From the NCBI GenBank assembly GCA_003150315.1, contig QAML01000103.1, positions 1-64,000 of the forward strand: DNA of 64,000 bases, read 5' to 3'. Below the pieces are notes generated by a model. That model saw only the letters and a program-made list of their open reading frames with translations. It did no database searches and was not told where the DNA came from. The number at the start of each line of letters is the position of its first letter. The first letter of the stretch is position 1. Made by a program: the position numbers and the translations under genes. Below, one piece after another: positions 63,000-64,000 of the stretch. The stretch comes from Prevotellaceae bacterium (lineage in GTDB: Bacteria > Bacteroidota > Bacteroidia > Bacteroidales > Bacteroidaceae).

Positions 63000-63087
63000 A
63001 AAAAAACATAAGGCTTGTCGTAAAAAATATAAGGCATATATTTTAAAATACAAGGCACTTATTTTAAAATAAGTGCCTTGTATTTTT
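63000..63087. repeat. Modular palindromic element, copy 11
   Basis: The boxes are TAAGGC (63009), TAAGGC (63030), CAAGGC (63051) and GCCTTG (63075): spacing 21, 21, 24, with the perfect inverted pair at boxes 3 and 4. It lies between convergent genes (M64 peptidase and the hemerythrin regulator). Confidence 0.9.
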
Positions 63088-63159
63088 CGCTGTTATAAGT
63101 GTTTGATTCTTAATGACTCACAAAAGTACTTTTTTCTCGGTCATTTTGTGCCTTTTTGA

Positions 63160-64000
63160 CTATCTGCTGCCGCGTCTTGAGGACTTTGTTTTCACTTCGT
63201 CAAGGTTCACAAGTTTGTTGACTATCGCGTAAATCGTGAGTCCCGATATGGAATGGATGTTGAGCTTTCGCGAAATATTTTTGCGGTGTGTAAGCACCGT
63301 ATTGAGCGATATGAACAGGTTTTCGGCTATTTCCTTGTTTGTCATTCCCTTTACGGCACACGCCAAAACTTCTTTCTCTCTTACACTCAACTCTTCTTTG
63401 TCTTTTTCTTTGTCCGTGGCTTTTTCGCTGTGATGCGCTCCCGCGTTTTTCAACTCAAGTTTCGTAATTGCAGGAATGAACAATCTGTTTTCCACGGCGC
63501 AGTGGGTGGTGAGGTCGTCCTCACATGTGTATATATTAAATACCACATCGTTAAGAAAATTCACGTTCGCAGCCGGAACTCCATACTTTACGAGCAGGTT
63601 TTTCAACTCTTTCAGTTTTGATTCTATTGCATCGTGTCCGCGCAGATACATTTCTATTTCTTTCGACGTGGCTTCGTTCTTTTCATTAACAGGTTCGCCG
63701 TTCAACTTGCTGTTCACATAAGTAAAAATCTTATTGTTCTCAAACTGCATGTGCTTACGAACTTCGGCTGCGTAGGCATCATAGAATTGCAGGATAAGGA
63801 AAGCCACTTCGTTTTTTTCGGAACAGTCAACCGCTTCTATGAGTTTTCTGCGAATTTTGGGAAACTGGAAATTCAGAAAATAGTCATGGGCATTGCGCAA
63901 ATAGTCCATGAGTGCGGGAACTTTGATTTTGTCAATGAAAAGTCCTGCACATTCTTCGCCATGCTTAATGAAATTTGCCACGGCAAGGAAAGTGTCCGTG
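63160..64000 (-). CDS. Hemerythrin-LuxR-type regulator (5' end beyond the window)
   Basis: At least 280 residues; the frame is open to the window edge (…TDTFLAVANFIKHGEECA), so the start is missing. The N-terminal part is a hemerythrin/DNRLRE-like four-helix domain with iron-ligand candidates (His in IKHGEEC, LRNAHDYFLNFQFPKIRR, VRKHMQFENNKIF, DLTTHCAVENRLFIPA). A charged linker (SEKATDKEKDKEELS) leads to a LuxR/GerE helix-turn-helix (LSVREKEVLACAVKGMTNKE, HRKNISRKLNIHSISGLTIY). A di-iron sensor domain joined to DNA binding suggests O2 or NO sensing. No target operator is seen in the window. Confidence 0.85.
   Translation of the reverse strand, partial: TDTFLAVANFIKHGEECAGLFIDKIKVPALMDYLRNAHDYFLNFQFPKIRRKLIEAVDCSEKNEVAFLILQFYDAYAAEVRKHMQFENNKIFTYVNSKLNGEPVNEKNEATSKEIEMYLRGHDAIESKLKELKNLLVKYGVPAANVNFLNDVVFNIYTCEDDLTTHCAVENRLFIPAITKLELKNAGAHHSEKATDKEKDKEELSVREKEVLACAVKGMTNKEIAENLFISLNTVLTHRKNISRKLNIHSISGLTIYAIVNKLVNLDEVKTKSSRRGSR

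Overview
The window is chromosomal DNA of a member of the Bacteroidota, most likely order Bacteroidales. Supporting evidence: many genes are preceded by the phylum's -7 promoter box TAnnTTTG; the cas genes are of the type II-C Bacteroidota kind with a 47-bp repeat; and families largely restricted to the phylum are present (PorD/DUF4835, DUF4922, DUF6057, a kinase-RapZ fusion, bifunctional HisB, a TrpB2-type tryptophan synthase). No rRNA, tRNA or intact insertion sequence was recognised.

Layout. 1-5.1 kb: the 3' part of cas9 with its frame closed just upstream, then cas1, cas2 and a six-repeat CRISPR array read most plausibly leftward. A 1,373-bp block with a cut-off foreign-looking operon follows, bounded on its far side by a solitary truncated CRISPR repeat. 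5.1-13.3 kb: Tat-exported dipeptide epimerase, ThrE exporter, flavin reductase, SLC13 permease, FMN-binding protein, the stump of a DegT aminotransferase, and a WbpM/PglF-like dehydratase. 13.9-19.9 kb: zinc-ribbon/TPR protein, hisG-hisD-hisC-hisB and a lipoprotein. 20.3-22.4 kb (minus): an in-frame chimera of an SDR oxidoreductase and an RND efflux pump, and a RibD-like reductase. 22.9-31.9 kb: septum protein, queC-queF, ffh, folD, then glycosyltransferase - DUF4922 - SpoIID - AmpG. 32-38 kb: trpB2 (minus), an ABC transporter pair, an AmgK-like kinase fused to a RapZ C-terminal domain, and a MurU-like nucleotidyltransferase. 38.5-46 kb: dnaN, exonuclease, coaBC, porD, recN and a TPR protein with a degenerate protease domain. 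46-50 kb (minus): cytidylate-kinase-like protein with lrgA-lrgB, sugar kinase, rplU-rpmA. 50-64 kb: htpG, lipoproteins, HD hydrolase, lptD, and a DUF6057 - PD40 (with CxxCH) - M64 peptidase operon, ending in a truncated hemerythrin/LuxR regulator.

Two features stand out. First, eleven copies of an intergenic modular palindrome lie in the gaps between operons. Ten copies have four 6-bp boxes and one has three. Same-direction boxes are 21 bp apart and inverted neighbours 24 bp apart in the copies measured, and box words come from a small set that is combined differently in each copy. I do not recognise this family. Second, the CRISPR locus carries a 1.37-kb foreign segment between a perfect repeat and a truncated one, and its repeats contain a Bacteroidota-type promoter on the minus strand, so each spacer may have its own promoter.

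Functionally, several genes converge on peptidoglycan recycling (dipeptide epimerase, SpoIID, AmpG, kinase-RapZ, MurU). Others are housekeeping genes for histidine, queuosine, folate/C1, CoA, DNA replication and repair, SRP and outer-membrane assembly.
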